Source: Aliiroseovarius sp. F20344 (lineage in GTDB: Bacteria; Pseudomonadota; Alphaproteobacteria; Rhodobacterales; Rhodobacteraceae). Taken from it: DNA of 64,000 nt. This document shows, piece after piece, positions 1 to 8,344 of this stretch. The notes beneath the pieces are model-generated. The model made no database searches. It worked only from the letters and a program-made list of their open reading frames with translations, and was not told where the DNA came from. The stretch lies in NCBI RefSeq assembly GCF_023016155.1, contig NZ_JALKBG010000008.1:994501-1058500 (forward strand), in the 5' to 3' direction. The position numbers were made by a program, and so were the translations under genes. Position 1 is the first letter of the stretch, and every line of letters starts with the position of its first letter.

Positions 1-73
1 TCATCTATGCATTTGCCCCAACTGCGGAAAATGGCTCGCGAAACGTGCATAGCAGATAAACTTTAGGAAAAGA

Positions 74-149
74 TGGTAGGCCCGGAGGGATTTGAACCCC
101 CAACCAAAGCGTTATGAGCGCTCTGCTCTAACCGTTGAGCTACAGGCCC
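74..149 (-). tRNA. tRNA with CAU anticodon, probably tRNA-Ile2
   Basis: On the minus strand a 76-nt cloverleaf can be folded: acceptor GGGCCTG pairs with CGGGCCT (one G-U at each of two positions), T8-A9, the D-stem GCTC, anticodon loop CTCATAA closed by GAGCG/CGCTT, a GGTTCAAATCC T-loop, and an encoded CCA end. The CAU anticodon can be Met or, after lysidine modification, Ile reading AUA. The D-loop AACGGTTAGAGC lacks the longer loop usual in elongator Met tRNA and resembles tRNA-Ile2, so I favour Ile2, but identity was not computed. Confidence 0.9.
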
Positions 150-273
150 ACTGTTTCTCTCGGTGCGCCATAGCTAGCAAACTGGTGCGCAGCGTCAAGC
201 GGGGCGTGGACTCTTAGCCTGCCTTAAGTTATCGGATGCGCAGATTTCTTTAGGCGCCATCCGGGGGATAGAC

Positions 274-1323
274 ATGAGCGACGGCAAGAACGGTATCACC
301 TATGCGGATGCAGGCGTGGACATCGACGCGGGCAACGAACTTGTCGAGCGGATCAAACCCGCCGCAAAACGCACCAACCGTCCCGGTGTGATGGCAGGTC
401 TGGGCGGCTTCGGCGCACTTTTCGATCTGAAAGGGGCTGGTTTCAACGATCCGGTTCTGGTTTCGGCCACGGACGGCGTTGGCACCAAACTGCGCATCGC
501 AATTGACACCGGCAATGTGGACACAATCGGTATCGATCTCGTGGCTATGTGCGTGAACGACCTTGTGTGCCAGGGTGCTGAGCCATTGTTCTTCTTGGAT
601 TATTTCGCAACGGGTCGTCTGGAGACAGACAAGGCCGCGCGGATCATCGAAGGTATTGCCAAGGGCTGCGAGCTGTCGGGCTGTGCGCTGATCGGTGGCG
701 AAACGGCTGAGATGCCGGGCATGTATGAAGACGGCGATTTTGACCTTGCGGGCTTCTCGGTCGGCGCGATGGAGCGCGGCGAAGACCTGCCCAAAGGCGT
801 GCGCGAAGGCGATGTGCTGTTGGGGCTGGCGTCAGATGGCGTTCACTCAAACGGCTATTCGCTGGTGCGTAAATTGGTCGAAGTCTCGGGCCTTGGTTGG
901 GATGCGGAATGTCCGTGGGACGCAAAAATCACGCTGGGCGAGGCGCTGTTGGCGCCAACCCGCCTTTATGTTCGTCAGGCGCTGGACGCTGTGCGCGCAG
1001 GGGGCGTGCATGCTCTGGCCCACATAACGGGTGGTGGCTTGACCGAAAACCTGCCGCGCGTGTTGCCAAAGGGTCTTGCTGCGCTGGTGGATCTGGATGA
1101 ATGGGAATTGCCCCCTGTCTTCAAATGGTTGGCCGCGACCGGCAGTATGTCACAGTCAGAGATACTGAAGACTTTCAATGCAGGACAAGGCATGGTTTTG
1201 GTGGTGGACGCCAAAGCGGCCAATGACGTAGCCGAGCTGCTGACCAAAGCAGGCGAGCGCGTGACTCGCCTTGGCCGCATCCAGAAGGGCGAGGGCGTGA
1301 GCTATCTGGGAACGCTCGCGTGA
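274..1323 (+). CDS. purM: Phosphoribosylformylglycinamidine cyclo-ligase (AIR synthetase)
   Basis: This enzyme closes the imidazole ring of 5-aminoimidazole ribonucleotide from FGAM and ATP, step five of de novo purine synthesis in the cytosol. The 349-residue length is normal for the family. The nucleotide-binding stretch DGVGTKL lies near residues 67-73 and the family signature GGETAEMPG near 141-149. The ATG follows a GGGGGA-type ribosome site. The stop codon overlaps the GTG start of purN by four bases (GTGA), so the two are translationally coupled. The gene reads as intact core metabolism. Confidence 0.97.
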   Translation: MSDGKNGITYADAGVDIDAGNELVERIKPAAKRTNRPGVMAGLGGFGALFDLKGAGFNDPVLVSATDGVGTKLRIAIDTGNVDTIGIDLVAMCVNDLVCQGAEPLFFLDYFATGRLETDKAARIIEGIAKGCELSGCALIGGETAEMPGMYEDGDFDLAGFSVGAMERGEDLPKGVREGDVLLGLASDGVHSNGYSLVRKLVEVSGLGWDAECPWDAKITLGEALLAPTRLYVRQALDAVRAGGVHALAHITGGGLTENLPRVLPKGLAALVDLDEWELPPVFKWLAATGSMSQSEILKTFNAGQGMVLVVDAKAANDVAELLTKAGERVTRLGRIQKGEGVSYLGTLA

Positions 1324-1925
1324 GCGATACCCCGAAGAAACGGGTTGCCATCCTGATCTCGGGGGGCGGCTCAAACATGGTGACGTTGGTTAACTCGATG
1401 ACCGACGATCACCCGGCACGGCCTTGTTTGGTGCTGTCGAACGTCCCAGACGCGGGTGGTTTGAGCAAAGCCGAAGCCATAGGAATTCCCACTGCTGTCG
1501 TCGATCATCGCGACTTTAAAGGTGATCGAGAAGGCTTTGAAAAGGCACTGAATTCCAATCTAGAAGCTGCGCAACCCGATATTCTGTGCCTTGCAGGGTT
1601 CATGCGTATTCTGACGCCCACTTTCACCGGTCATTGGGCTGGGCGCTGCCTGAATATCCATCCGTCGCTTTTGCCGAAATACAAAGGCCTGCACACACAT
1701 CAACGCGCGCTGGATGCACAAGATGCCGAGGCAGGCTGTTCCGTGCATGAAGTCACGGCTGAACTGGATGGCGGCCCGATCCTTGGTCAAGCGCGTGTAC
1801 CTGTCGAGGCAGGCGATACCGCAGACAGTTTGGCCGCGCGCGTGCTGGTGCAGGAACACATCCTTTATCCTGCTGTACTACGACGGTTTGCTGACGGGGA
1901 CAGAACGCCCATTTTGTTGCCGTGA
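1320..1925 (+). CDS. purN: Phosphoribosylglycinamide formyltransferase
   Basis: Transfers a formyl group from 10-formyltetrahydrofolate to GAR in purine synthesis. The 201-residue protein has the phosphate-binding GGGSN loop at about residues 15-19, the catalytic Asn112 and His114 in [12 protein letters not shown], and Asp150 in the ELDGG stretch, so all key residues are present. The start is GTG, overlapping the purM stop, which explains the lack of a separate leader. No terminator was seen in the 107 bases before rnd. Confidence 0.96.
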   Translation: MSDTPKKRVAILISGGGSNMVTLVNSMTDDHPARPCLVLSNVPDAGGLSKAEAIGIPTAVVDHRDFKGDREGFEKALNSNLEAAQPDILCLAGFMRILTPTFTGHWAGRCLNIHPSLLPKYKGLHTHQRALDAQDAEAGCSVHEVTAELDGGPILGQARVPVEAGDTADSLAARVLVQEHILYPAVLRRFADGDRTPILLP

Positions 1926-2032
1926 AGCTGGCTGTTTGGAACTTGCGCGACGCAGGCTTCCCTTTCGCAGGAAATCCTCGTAAACCCGTGCGAAGCCCTA
2001 GTTTGGTGCGGTAAAGAGCAGGTAGACTTTTT

Positions 2033-3193
2033 ATGATCACGATCACGACGACCGAAGCGCTGGAAGAATTCTGTATCCGCGCCACTTCGCACCCTTATGT
2101 GACCGTCGATACCGAGTTTTTGCGTGAACGCACCTATTACTCGAAACTGTGCCTGATCCAGTTGGCCGTTCCGGGGGATGACGACAATGACGCCGTGCTT
2201 GTAGACCCGCTCGTCGATGGTCTGTCGCTTGAGCCGCTTTATGAGCTTTTCCGCGATGAACGTGTGGTCAAAGTGTTTCACGCCGCGCGACAGGATCTTG
2301 AAATCTTTTTTGTAGAAGCCGGTGTTTTCCCGCGCCCCTTGTTTGACACGCAGGTCGCGGCGATGGTCTGCGGTTTTGGGGATCAGGTTGGGTATGAAAC
2401 ACTCGTGCGTAAGATATCGCGGGCACAGTTGGACAAATCCAGCCGATTTACGGATTGGTCGCGCCGCCCACTGACCGATGCGCAAAAGAAATACGCGCAG
2501 GGGGATGTGACCCATTTGCGCGGCATCTACGAACATCTGGCGGATGAGTTGGAGAAAACAGGCCGTGCCCACTGGGTTCAGGAAGAGCTGTCCGGTTTGA
2601 CCGATCCCGCTACCTACACCATTCATCCCGAAGATGCGTGGAAGCGTTTGAAAACGCGCACGAATTCTGGCCGTTTCCTTGGTGTTGCGAAAGAACTCGC
2701 CCGGTTCCGGGAAGGGTATGCCCAAGCCCGGAATGTCCCGCGAAACCGCGTGATGAAGGACGATGCGTTGCTAGAGCTTGCCTCGACCAAGCCGCGCAAT
2801 ATGCAAGAACTGAACCGCTCGCGGCTTTTGCTGCGTGAAGCGCGTAAGGGCGATATCGCCGATGGGATTTTGAAAGCGATCACCGTGGGCCTAGAGCTTC
2901 CACAAGATAAACTGCCGAAAGTCTCGGACCGCTCGAAAGAGAAGCTTCAGGTGAACCCGGCATTGGCGGATCTGTTGCGTGTTCTTCTGAAAGCCCGTTG
3001 CGAGCAAGAAAAGGTCGCACAAAAGCTGATTGCATCAGCGGCTGATCTGGACGCTCTGGCCGCTGGCAAGCGCGACATGAAGGCGCTGACCGGCTGGCGC
3101 GCCGAAGTCTTTGGAGACGACGCGCAGCGGTTGTGTGACGGAAAGCTTGCGCTTGCTGCCAAAGGGCAACGCGTGGAAGTTTTCGAAGTCTGA
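2033..3193 (+). CDS. rnd: Ribonuclease D
   Basis: A 3'-5' exoribonuclease of the DEDD family acting on tRNA precursors and other stable RNA. The N-terminal exonuclease domain shows the first acidic pair in TVDTEFLRE, the HAARQDLE stretch and the final acidic motif near KKYAQGDV. An HRDC-like helical region follows at about residues 210-290 (RFREGYAQ...NRVMKDDALLELA). At 386 residues it has the usual length. The ATG at 2033 has only a weak AGCAGG site 12 bases upstream. It converges on the lipoprotein gene with 7 bases between stops. Confidence 0.93.
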   Translation: MITITTTEALEEFCIRATSHPYVTVDTEFLRERTYYSKLCLIQLAVPGDDDNDAVLVDPLVDGLSLEPLYELFRDERVVKVFHAARQDLEIFFVEAGVFPRPLFDTQVAAMVCGFGDQVGYETLVRKISRAQLDKSSRFTDWSRRPLTDAQKKYAQGDVTHLRGIYEHLADELEKTGRAHWVQEELSGLTDPATYTIHPEDAWKRLKTRTNSGRFLGVAKELARFREGYAQARNVPRNRVMKDDALLELASTKPRNMQELNRSRLLLREARKGDIADGILKAITVGLELPQDKLPKVSDRSKEKLQVNPALADLLRVLLKARCEQEKVAQKLIASAADLDALAAGKRDMKALTGWRAEVFGDDAQRLCDGKLALAAKGQRVEVFEV

Positions 3194-3200
3194 GACCCAG

Positions 3201-3680
3201 TTAACGGCTGGCTGCGCGGCTGTTCTGTTCACCGACCACGCGAATTGTCCGAACCCCTTGCAGCTTAATGTCTGACACGAAATGCCCGACATAAACCTCG
3301 CGCTGTTTTGGGCGACCAGTTTGGGTGCGGTAGTAGGGTTCAGTGATGCGGAACATGTAGGTCAGTACGCCATTTTCGGCGCGTTCGAAGTTTTCTGGAA
3401 CCAGTTCGGCATCCCAGTATCCAAGTCGCGGCGGCAGGCCTTTTGCACGAATGATCGCGCCACCTTGAGTGCGTAGGATTTGCAGGTCAACAACCTGCGT
3501 AACCAGCCCGCGATTTTCCTGATCTTCCAGAAATCCACCTTCTGGAATGATGGCGACCTCTTCAACACGATTGGAGTTGAACCAGCTGAGCGGATTGAGA
3601 TTCGTATTTCCGCCACATGCGGTCAGCGTCACAATAAGCGCGGACATCAGGGCAGGGGCAGCAAGTCGGCGGAAATTCAT
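3201..3680 (-). CDS. Putative lipoprotein of unknown function
   Basis: I do not recognise a named function. The start at 3680 (MNFRRLAAP) is chosen because it has an AGAGGAG ribosome site and opens a signal peptide of about 20 residues ending in the lipobox LTAC, so the mature protein should carry an N-terminal lipidated Cys. The remaining ~135 residues look like a small beta-rich periplasmic domain (ends RTIRVVGEQN). The longer upstream reading frame has no supporting signals. It is divergent from sufE and convergent with rnd. Alternative: a roseobacter-specific envelope protein. Confidence 0.85.
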   Translation of the reverse strand: MNFRRLAAPALMSALIVTLTACGGNTNLNPLSWFNSNRVEEVAIIPEGGFLEDQENRGLVTQVVDLQILRTQGGAIIRAKGLPPRLGYWDAELVPENFERAENGVLTYMFRITEPYYRTQTGRPKQREVYVGHFVSDIKLQGVRTIRVVGEQNSRAASR

Positions 3681-3810
3681 GTCGGCTCCTCTTTCTCTGC
3701 CCAAAGGGTTAGCCCATGTCGGGGGTTTTGAAAAGACAGCAATCCGATCTGAGACTGGACCTTTTTGCGTGATCGTCATAGGTCAGGGAAGAAAGACGAA
3801 AGGACCCCCC

Positions 3811-4221
3811 ATGGCAAGCCCGGCATTTGAAGAGATTGTTGAGGATTTCGAGTTCCTGGATGACTGGGAAGATCGTTATGCGACTGTGATCGACATGGGC
3901 AAGTCGCTGCCAGATATGGACCCGGCCCTGAAGGTTCCGGCCACCAAGGTGGAAGGCTGTGCCAGTCAGGTCTGGTTGCATCCCGAAATCGCGGACGGAA
4001 CTTTTCATTTTTCGGGCGATAGCGATGCAATGATCGTAAAAGGGCTGATCGCGGTTCTGTCGGCGCTCTACACAGGCTTGCCGCTGTCTGAGATTGCCAA
4101 AGTCGATGCACCAGCGGAACTGGCGCGTCTTGGCTTGAATGAACATCTGTCTTCTCAGCGCTCAAACGGCGTGCGCGCGATGGTCGAACGTATCCGCCAC
4201 TATGCGTCGGAAGCGGCCTAA
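3811..4221 (+). CDS. SufE-family Fe-S cluster assembly sulfur acceptor
   Basis: SufE accepts persulfide sulfur from the cysteine desulfurase SufS and stimulates it. The 136-residue protein shows the family layout, with the acceptor Cys50 in KVEGCASQVW matching the conserved EGC(x)SxVW site. The ATG at 3811 gives the standard N-terminus (FEEIVEDFEFLDDWEDRY); an upstream extension of 88 codons has no family similarity. It stands alone here, with no sufBCDS nearby. Its TAA stop overlaps the TAG stop of the convergent DUF1638 gene. Confidence 0.93.
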   Translation: MASPAFEEIVEDFEFLDDWEDRYATVIDMGKSLPDMDPALKVPATKVEGCASQVWLHPEIADGTFHFSGDSDAMIVKGLIAVLSALYTGLPLSEIAKVDAPAELARLGLNEHLSSQRSNGVRAMVERIRHYASEAA

Positions 4222-4862
4222 CTGCGGTTCAGCGTCTCTAACGACGTCGCCAGATCCCCATAGCCGGTAAACCTGCGCTCATAGGTCAGCCCAAGACGCT
4301 CGGCCGCGTCTTCGGCCATTTGGTTCAATTCCGGATTGTCCGATTGAGCCAGATACATCAGCTTGGTGTAGTGGCCGAAATACATATCCCGAAGCTGGGG
4401 GTGCTTGTCCAAACCCAAGGGCTTGATCACGAAGTTCTCAAACCCACGGGCCAGAAAATCGGTCAGATAGAAGACGTCAATTTCGCCGTCTGTGCGCTTC
4501 TCGAACGCGTCGTTGCCTTCGAAAAATGAATAACAATGCGGCCCGCGGATCATCGTGATGCCCATCTCATCGCAGATCGCATCAAGCTGGCCTCCGGTTC
4601 CGCAATCGGCATAGGCCAGAAATATCTGGTCAAAATCTGCTCTGTGCTTGGCGACAGCGTCGCGCACGGCCTCTGGGATTTTCTCGGGCGTGTTGTGCAA
4701 GATCGCAGGCAGGCAGGTCAGGCTCATGTGATCCCAGCCATTCATGCGGATCAGCGCCAAAATCTCATTCGCCAGCGCGCCGCAGGCGAGGATCAAAACT
4801 GATGCCTTCGATTGCGTCGGTGCCAACCCGTCTTGTGTCAGAGCGTCGTCATTCACGTTCAT
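4218..4862 (-). CDS. DUF1638 domain protein
   Basis: A 214-residue protein of the DUF1638 family, recognised from the LILACGALANEI opening, the YADCGTGGQLD stretch and the GPHCYSFFEG stretch. These carry Cys residues near a predicted nucleotide- or metal-binding fold. The molecular role is not established, but the family commonly sits beside corrinoid methyltransferase genes, as here, which suggests a part in methyl transfer or corrinoid handling. Its start overlaps the stop of the 61-residue membrane protein by four bases (ATGA), so the two are coupled. Confidence 0.85.
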   Translation of the reverse strand: MNVNDDALTQDGLAPTQSKASVLILACGALANEILALIRMNGWDHMSLTCLPAILHNTPEKIPEAVRDAVAKHRADFDQIFLAYADCGTGGQLDAICDEMGITMIRGPHCYSFFEGNDAFEKRTDGEIDVFYLTDFLARGFENFVIKPLGLDKHPQLRDMYFGHYTKLMYLAQSDNPELNQMAEDAAERLGLTYERRFTGYGDLATSLETLNRS

Positions 4863-5044
4863 TTTTCAGTCCTTCCTGACAGGGCGCGCCATGCGATCGA
4901 GGCAAGCATGACCAAGGGCAGCAGCGCCATCGCAACCTGCCCATCCAGCTTTCCAGATGCAGCAGCCCAACCCGCGACGAGTACCGTCAGGCCAGCAGAC
5001 AGGATCACCAAGGCAATCAGGAATATGAAACGTGTTTTGCTCAT
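4859..5044 (-). CDS. Small two-helix membrane protein
   Basis: No family recognised. The 61-residue protein has two hydrophobic segments, at about residues 6-28 and 36-53, joined by a short hydrophilic loop (ASGKLDGQ), and ends with basic and polar residues. Translation is coupled to the DUF1638 gene downstream through an ATGA overlap, the best argument that it is real. A hairpin terminator lies just upstream, between it and the corrinoid gene, so this pair may have its own promoter or depend on read-through. Confidence 0.7.
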   Translation of the reverse strand: MSKTRFIFLIALVILSAGLTVLVAGWAAASGKLDGQVAMALLPLVMLASIAWRALSGRTEK

Positions 5045-5076
5045 CCGATTAATCTGGGGGCTGTGTGCGCAAAAGA

Positions 5077-5104
5077 AAAGGCCCCGCCGCGGGGCAGGGC
5101 CTTT
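5077..5104 (-). terminator. Rho-independent terminator after the corrinoid protein gene
   Basis: On the minus strand the arms AAAGGCCC and GGGCCTTT pair around a GC-rich loop and are followed by TTTTCTTTT. It sits 22 bases beyond the corrinoid protein stop and 33 bases before the start of the 61-residue membrane protein gene. Confidence 0.8.
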
Positions 5105-5125
5105 GAATTTGTGTTTCGCAAAGAC

Positions 5126-5830
5126 CTAGCCCGCGGCAAGCTGGTTGTGCTTGCGCGCCATGTACTCTTTCGCGGTTTCCACAGCGACGGCTGCATCACG
5201 GCAATAGCTGTCTGCGCCGATGGCTTTGCCGAACTCTTCGTTCAAGGGTGCGCCACCAACCAGAACGGTGTAATCGTCGCGAATGCCCTTTTCGACCATC
5301 GTGTCGATCACGACTTTCATGTAAGGCATTGTGGTGGTCAGCAGAGCGGACATGCCAAGGATATCGGGCTCTTCTTTTTCAAGCGCTTCAAGATAGGCTT
5401 CGACCGCGTTGTTGATGCCCAGATCAACCACTTCGAACCCGGCACCTTCCATCATCATCGACACAAGGTTCTTGCCGATGTCGTGGATGTCGCCTTTTAC
5501 AGTGCCGATGACCATCTTGCCCATGCGTGGTGCGCCGGTTTCGGCAAGCAGGGGTTTCAGGATCGCCATTCCGGTTTTCATGGCATTGGCGGCCAGAAGA
5601 ACTTCGGGCACAAACAAGATGCCGTCACGGAAATCGATGCCAACAATTGTCATGCCACCAACCAACGCGTCGGTCAAAACTTGATAGGGCTGCCAGCCAC
5701 GTTCAAGCAGGATGTTGACACCTTCTTCGATCTCTTCTGCAAGACCGTCGTAAAGGTCGTCATGCATCTGCTGCACCAACTCTTCATCGTTGAGTTCGCT
5801 CAGGATGATATCTTCTTCTTGATCAGACAT
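5126..5830 (-). CDS. Corrinoid (B12)-binding methyltransferase protein
   Basis: A free-standing cobalamin carrier protein of the MtbC/MtaC/MetH-like type: an N-terminal helical cap domain (residues ~10-95) followed by a Rossmann B12 domain. The cobalt-ligand motif DIHDIG is at residues 114-119 with His116; the SALLTTTM and LVGGAPLN stretches that line the nucleotide loop follow at about 161 and 190. The start at 5830 has an AGGGA site and fits the family length (234 aa). It carries methyl groups between substrate-specific methyltransferases; here the likely partner is the homocysteine methyltransferase at 7.2-8.2 kb. Confidence 0.93.
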   Translation of the reverse strand: MSDQEEDIILSELNDEELVQQMHDDLYDGLAEEIEEGVNILLERGWQPYQVLTDALVGGMTIVGIDFRDGILFVPEVLLAANAMKTGMAILKPLLAETGAPRMGKMVIGTVKGDIHDIGKNLVSMMMEGAGFEVVDLGINNAVEAYLEALEKEEPDILGMSALLTTTMPYMKVVIDTMVEKGIRDDYTVLVGGAPLNEEFGKAIGADSYCRDAAVAVETAKEYMARKHNQLAAG

Positions 5831-5981
5831 GTGCGTCTTTCCCTGGCTAGAGGTCTGTTTCTTATTCCCTAATGCGGCAAGATGGCGCATTGGGTCTGGG
5901 CAATTTGCGACATGGAGTGCCCTGTCACCGACCTGTTGGCAAATGAATAATATGCGCAAGAAACGTGAATTTCATTTGATT

Positions 5982-5996
5982 GTTCTTCAAATGTTC
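5982..5996 (+). promoter_or_regulatory. LexA box of the alphaproteobacterial direct-repeat type
   Basis: The bases GTTC-TTCAAAT-GTTC are a perfect match to GTTC-N7-GTTC, the SOS operator of alphaproteobacteria. It lies 14 bases before the ATG of the radical SAM gene and 152 bases before the divergent corrinoid gene start. It also argues against the upstream TTG at 5980 as a start, since the operator would then be inside the coding sequence. Confidence 0.75.
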
Positions 5997-6009
5997 TTAT
6001 TTTGATCCC

Positions 6010-7095
6010 ATGGAAAAGGATCATTCCGACAGAATTGACGCCGAGTGTCGACGTGGGCGGGGGGCGGCCTCGAATTCCACGGGTCGATTCGAGGGATTTC
6101 AACGGGTTCGGGTGGATGATGGCTGGGCCGAGGAACCGCTTCCGCCGTTCCGAACCGAGGTTTCAATCGAGCGTCCGAAGTCGGTTGTTTCGCGCAACAG
6201 CTCGCCCGATTTGCGGTTTGATCAATCCCTGAATCCGTATCGTGGTTGCGAACATGGGTGCATCTATTGTTACGCGCGCCCGACCCATGCATGGTTGGGC
6301 TATTCACCCGGGCTGGATTTTGAAACGAAGTTGATCGCGCGCCCCGATGCCGCCAAGCAGCTGGAAACCGAATTGCGGCGTAAGTCCTATCGCGTGGCGC
6401 CGTTGGCTTTGGGCACCAACACTGATCCCTATCAGCCGATCGAGGGACGATACCGGATCACCCGGCAGGTACTTGAGGTGCTCGAGCAATTTCAAAACCC
6501 GGTCATGATCATCACCAAAGGCACGTTGATCGAGCGGGATTTGGATATTCTGTCACGTATGGCGGCCAAAGGTCTGGCGCAGGTCGGCATATCGATCACC
6601 AGCCTGCAGCCTGATTTGTCCCGCAAGATGGAGCCGCGTGTTCCCAGCCCGAAGCGGCGTCTTCAGATGATCGAACGCTTGTCCGGGGCAGGGGTGCCCG
6701 TGCGGGTCATGGCGTCTCCTGTCGTGCCGGGACTGACCGATCACGAGCTAGAACCGATCATGCAAGCCGGGCGCGACGCAGGGGCAGTGGCGGCCAGCTA
6801 CATTCTTTTGCGTCTTCCCGGTGAAGTGGCGGAGCTGTTTCAGGAATGGTTAGAGGAACACTATCCCGACCGCGCAGCGAAGGTCATGAACCGGGTCCGC
6901 GAGATGCGGGGTGGGCAAGACTATCAATCAGAATTTGGTCAACGCATGGTGGGGCGCGGCGTGTTTGCCGAACTGCTGAAGCAGCGGTTTCAAAAGGCCT
7001 GCCAGCGGTTTGAGCTGACCAAACTTATGCCGGATCTGCGCTGCGATCTGTTTGAACCGCCAATCGCGCAGGGCGATCAGTTAAGCCTGTTTTGA
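6010..7095 (+). CDS. PA0069-family (Rv2578c-like) radical SAM protein
   Basis: A 361-residue radical SAM enzyme related to spore-photoproduct-lyase-like proteins. The cluster-binding CxxxCxxC is C80, C84, C87 in CEHGCIYCYARP, preceded by the RGRGAASN opening and NPYRGC typical of this family. GTNTDPYQPIEG and ITKGTLIERD are conserved barrel segments. The substrate is not known; members are often DNA-damage regulated, which agrees with the LexA box directly upstream. ATG 6010 is preferred over TTG 5980 although no clear ribosome site is visible, so the mRNA may have a very short leader. Confidence 0.88.
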   Translation: MEKDHSDRIDAECRRGRGAASNSTGRFEGFQRVRVDDGWAEEPLPPFRTEVSIERPKSVVSRNSSPDLRFDQSLNPYRGCEHGCIYCYARPTHAWLGYSPGLDFETKLIARPDAAKQLETELRRKSYRVAPLALGTNTDPYQPIEGRYRITRQVLEVLEQFQNPVMIITKGTLIERDLDILSRMAAKGLAQVGISITSLQPDLSRKMEPRVPSPKRRLQMIERLSGAGVPVRVMASPVVPGLTDHELEPIMQAGRDAGAVAASYILLRLPGEVAELFQEWLEEHYPDRAAKVMNRVREMRGGQDYQSEFGQRMVGRGVFAELLKQRFQKACQRFELTKLMPDLRCDLFEPPIAQGDQLSLF

Positions 7096-7126
7096 AATTG
7101 ATCTCGTGCCGGACATGCTACGGCAC

Positions 7127-7159
7127 AAAAAAAGGGCGCGCGACCTGCGAACGCACTTT
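7127..7159 (-). terminator. Possible terminator after the homocysteine methyltransferase gene
   Basis: On the minus strand a short stem (GTGCG with CGCGC, one wobble) in a GC-rich stretch is followed by CCTTTTTTT. The stem is weak and partly bulged. A second palindrome, GTGCCG with CGGCAC at 7106-7126, lies beside it but has no T-run in the right place. Confidence 0.4.
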
Positions 7160-7175
7160 TAATGTGAAAGTGCCG

Positions 7176-8192
7176 TTAACCGCGGCGGCGGCGATTGCGG
7201 CGCGCAGGTTGCGCAGCATCATCCCCGGTGCCATCCGATGCTGATGAAAACCCACCAATCGCTTCCGAGATTTCGTCCAGCGTCGGGCGCGAGCCGCGTG
7301 CGGGGCGGGTTTCAAGCGCCTCGCGCATGGCCTTCAGGTGTTCGGGTGTCGTGCCGCAGCAGCCGCCGATGATCTTCGCGCCACAATCACGGGCCAGAAC
7401 GGCATAGTCCGCCATCAGCTCTGGCGTTCCGTCATAGTGGATATGGCCGTCAACATATTGCGGAATGCCAGCATTGCCTTTGGCGATGATCGGGCGCTCG
7501 GTTCCTTGTGCCGCGAAACCAAGAACGGTCCGCAGCAAATCTGCCGCCCCAACGCCACAGTTGGCCCCAAAGGCCAGGGGTGGATTGGGTAAGGTTTCGA
7601 CCAATTTAGCCAGTTCGGCTGAGGTCAGCCCCATCATAGTGCGTCCGGCGGTGTCGAAGCTCATCGTGCCGCACCAGGGCATGCCGGTCAACTCGGCCGC
7701 GCGGGCGGCGGCTTTGTATTCGTCAGGCGCTGAAATGGTTTCGACCCACAGCACATCTGCACCACCTTCTTTCAGGCCCTCGGCTTGTTCGTGGAACATC
7801 TCGACCGCGCCATCAAAGGTCAGCGATCCCATTGGTTCCATGATTTCGCCGGTCGGCCCGACCGAGCCCGCAACGATCACAGTCCGACCCGATGCATCGG
7901 CGACTTCACGCCCGAGTTCAGCGCCGACACGGTTCAATTCGCGGACGCGATCCTGTGCGTCGTGCAGTTTCAGGCGCGAGGCATTGCCGCCAAACGTGTT
8001 GGTCAGGAAGATGTCTGATCCCGCTTCAACCGGTCCACGATAGAGCTCGCGGATGTTTTCCGGCTTGTCGACGTTCCACAATTCCGGCGCATCGCCCGAT
8101 GTCAGGCCCATGTTGAACAGGGTCGTGCCCGTGGCACCATCCGCCATCAGCCAATCGCGTTCGTTCATCAGTTTTGTTAGGGCATCTGTCAT
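7176..8192 (-). CDS. Homocysteine S-methyltransferase family protein (betaine-homocysteine methyltransferase-like)
   Basis: A zinc-dependent methyltransferase that moves a methyl group to homocysteine to make methionine. The 338-residue protein has the DGATGTTL opening and the zinc ligands Cys212 (GANCG) and Cys278-Cys279 (GGCCGTTP). Relatives in roseobacters are usually annotated as betaine-homocysteine methyltransferase. With the corrinoid protein and DUF1638 gene nearby, a role as the homocysteine module of a split cobalamin-dependent methionine synthase is at least as likely. The C-terminus (PARRNRRRRG) is basic. The ATG has a GGAG ribosome site. Confidence 0.9.
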   Translation of the reverse strand: MTDALTKLMNERDWLMADGATGTTLFNMGLTSGDAPELWNVDKPENIRELYRGPVEAGSDIFLTNTFGGNASRLKLHDAQDRVRELNRVGAELGREVADASGRTVIVAGSVGPTGEIMEPMGSLTFDGAVEMFHEQAEGLKEGGADVLWVETISAPDEYKAAARAAELTGMPWCGTMSFDTAGRTMMGLTSAELAKLVETLPNPPLAFGANCGVGAADLLRTVLGFAAQGTERPIIAKGNAGIPQYVDGHIHYDGTPELMADYAVLARDCGAKIIGGCCGTTPEHLKAMREALETRPARGSRPTLDEISEAIGGFSSASDGTGDDAAQPARRNRRRRG

Positions 8193-8344
8193 GGGTGTCT
8201 CCGTTCACCGCTTGTTTGCGCGCTACCTGCCATGGAACGCCCGCAGGTGCAAATGCAATGCATTCATGTTGGCTTTGAGCCGAATTCACAATGCGAGCGA
8301 CACAAACTTGAGGGGTTTGCTGATAGAGCAGCTTGGTGGCGGCG

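Noticed and set aside
5980-6009. TTG start ten codons before the radical SAM ATG
   Set aside because: It would place the LexA operator inside the coding sequence and the added residues are not part of the conserved family start.
7106-7126. GTGCCG/CGGCAC palindrome as terminator of the radical SAM gene
   Set aside because: The bases following on the plus strand are a run of A, not T, so intrinsic termination is not expected.
8193-8344. SAM- or SAH-sensing riboswitch before the homocysteine methyltransferase gene
   Set aside because: No match to the SAM-II, SAM-V or SAH consensus elements could be found by eye in the 150 bases.
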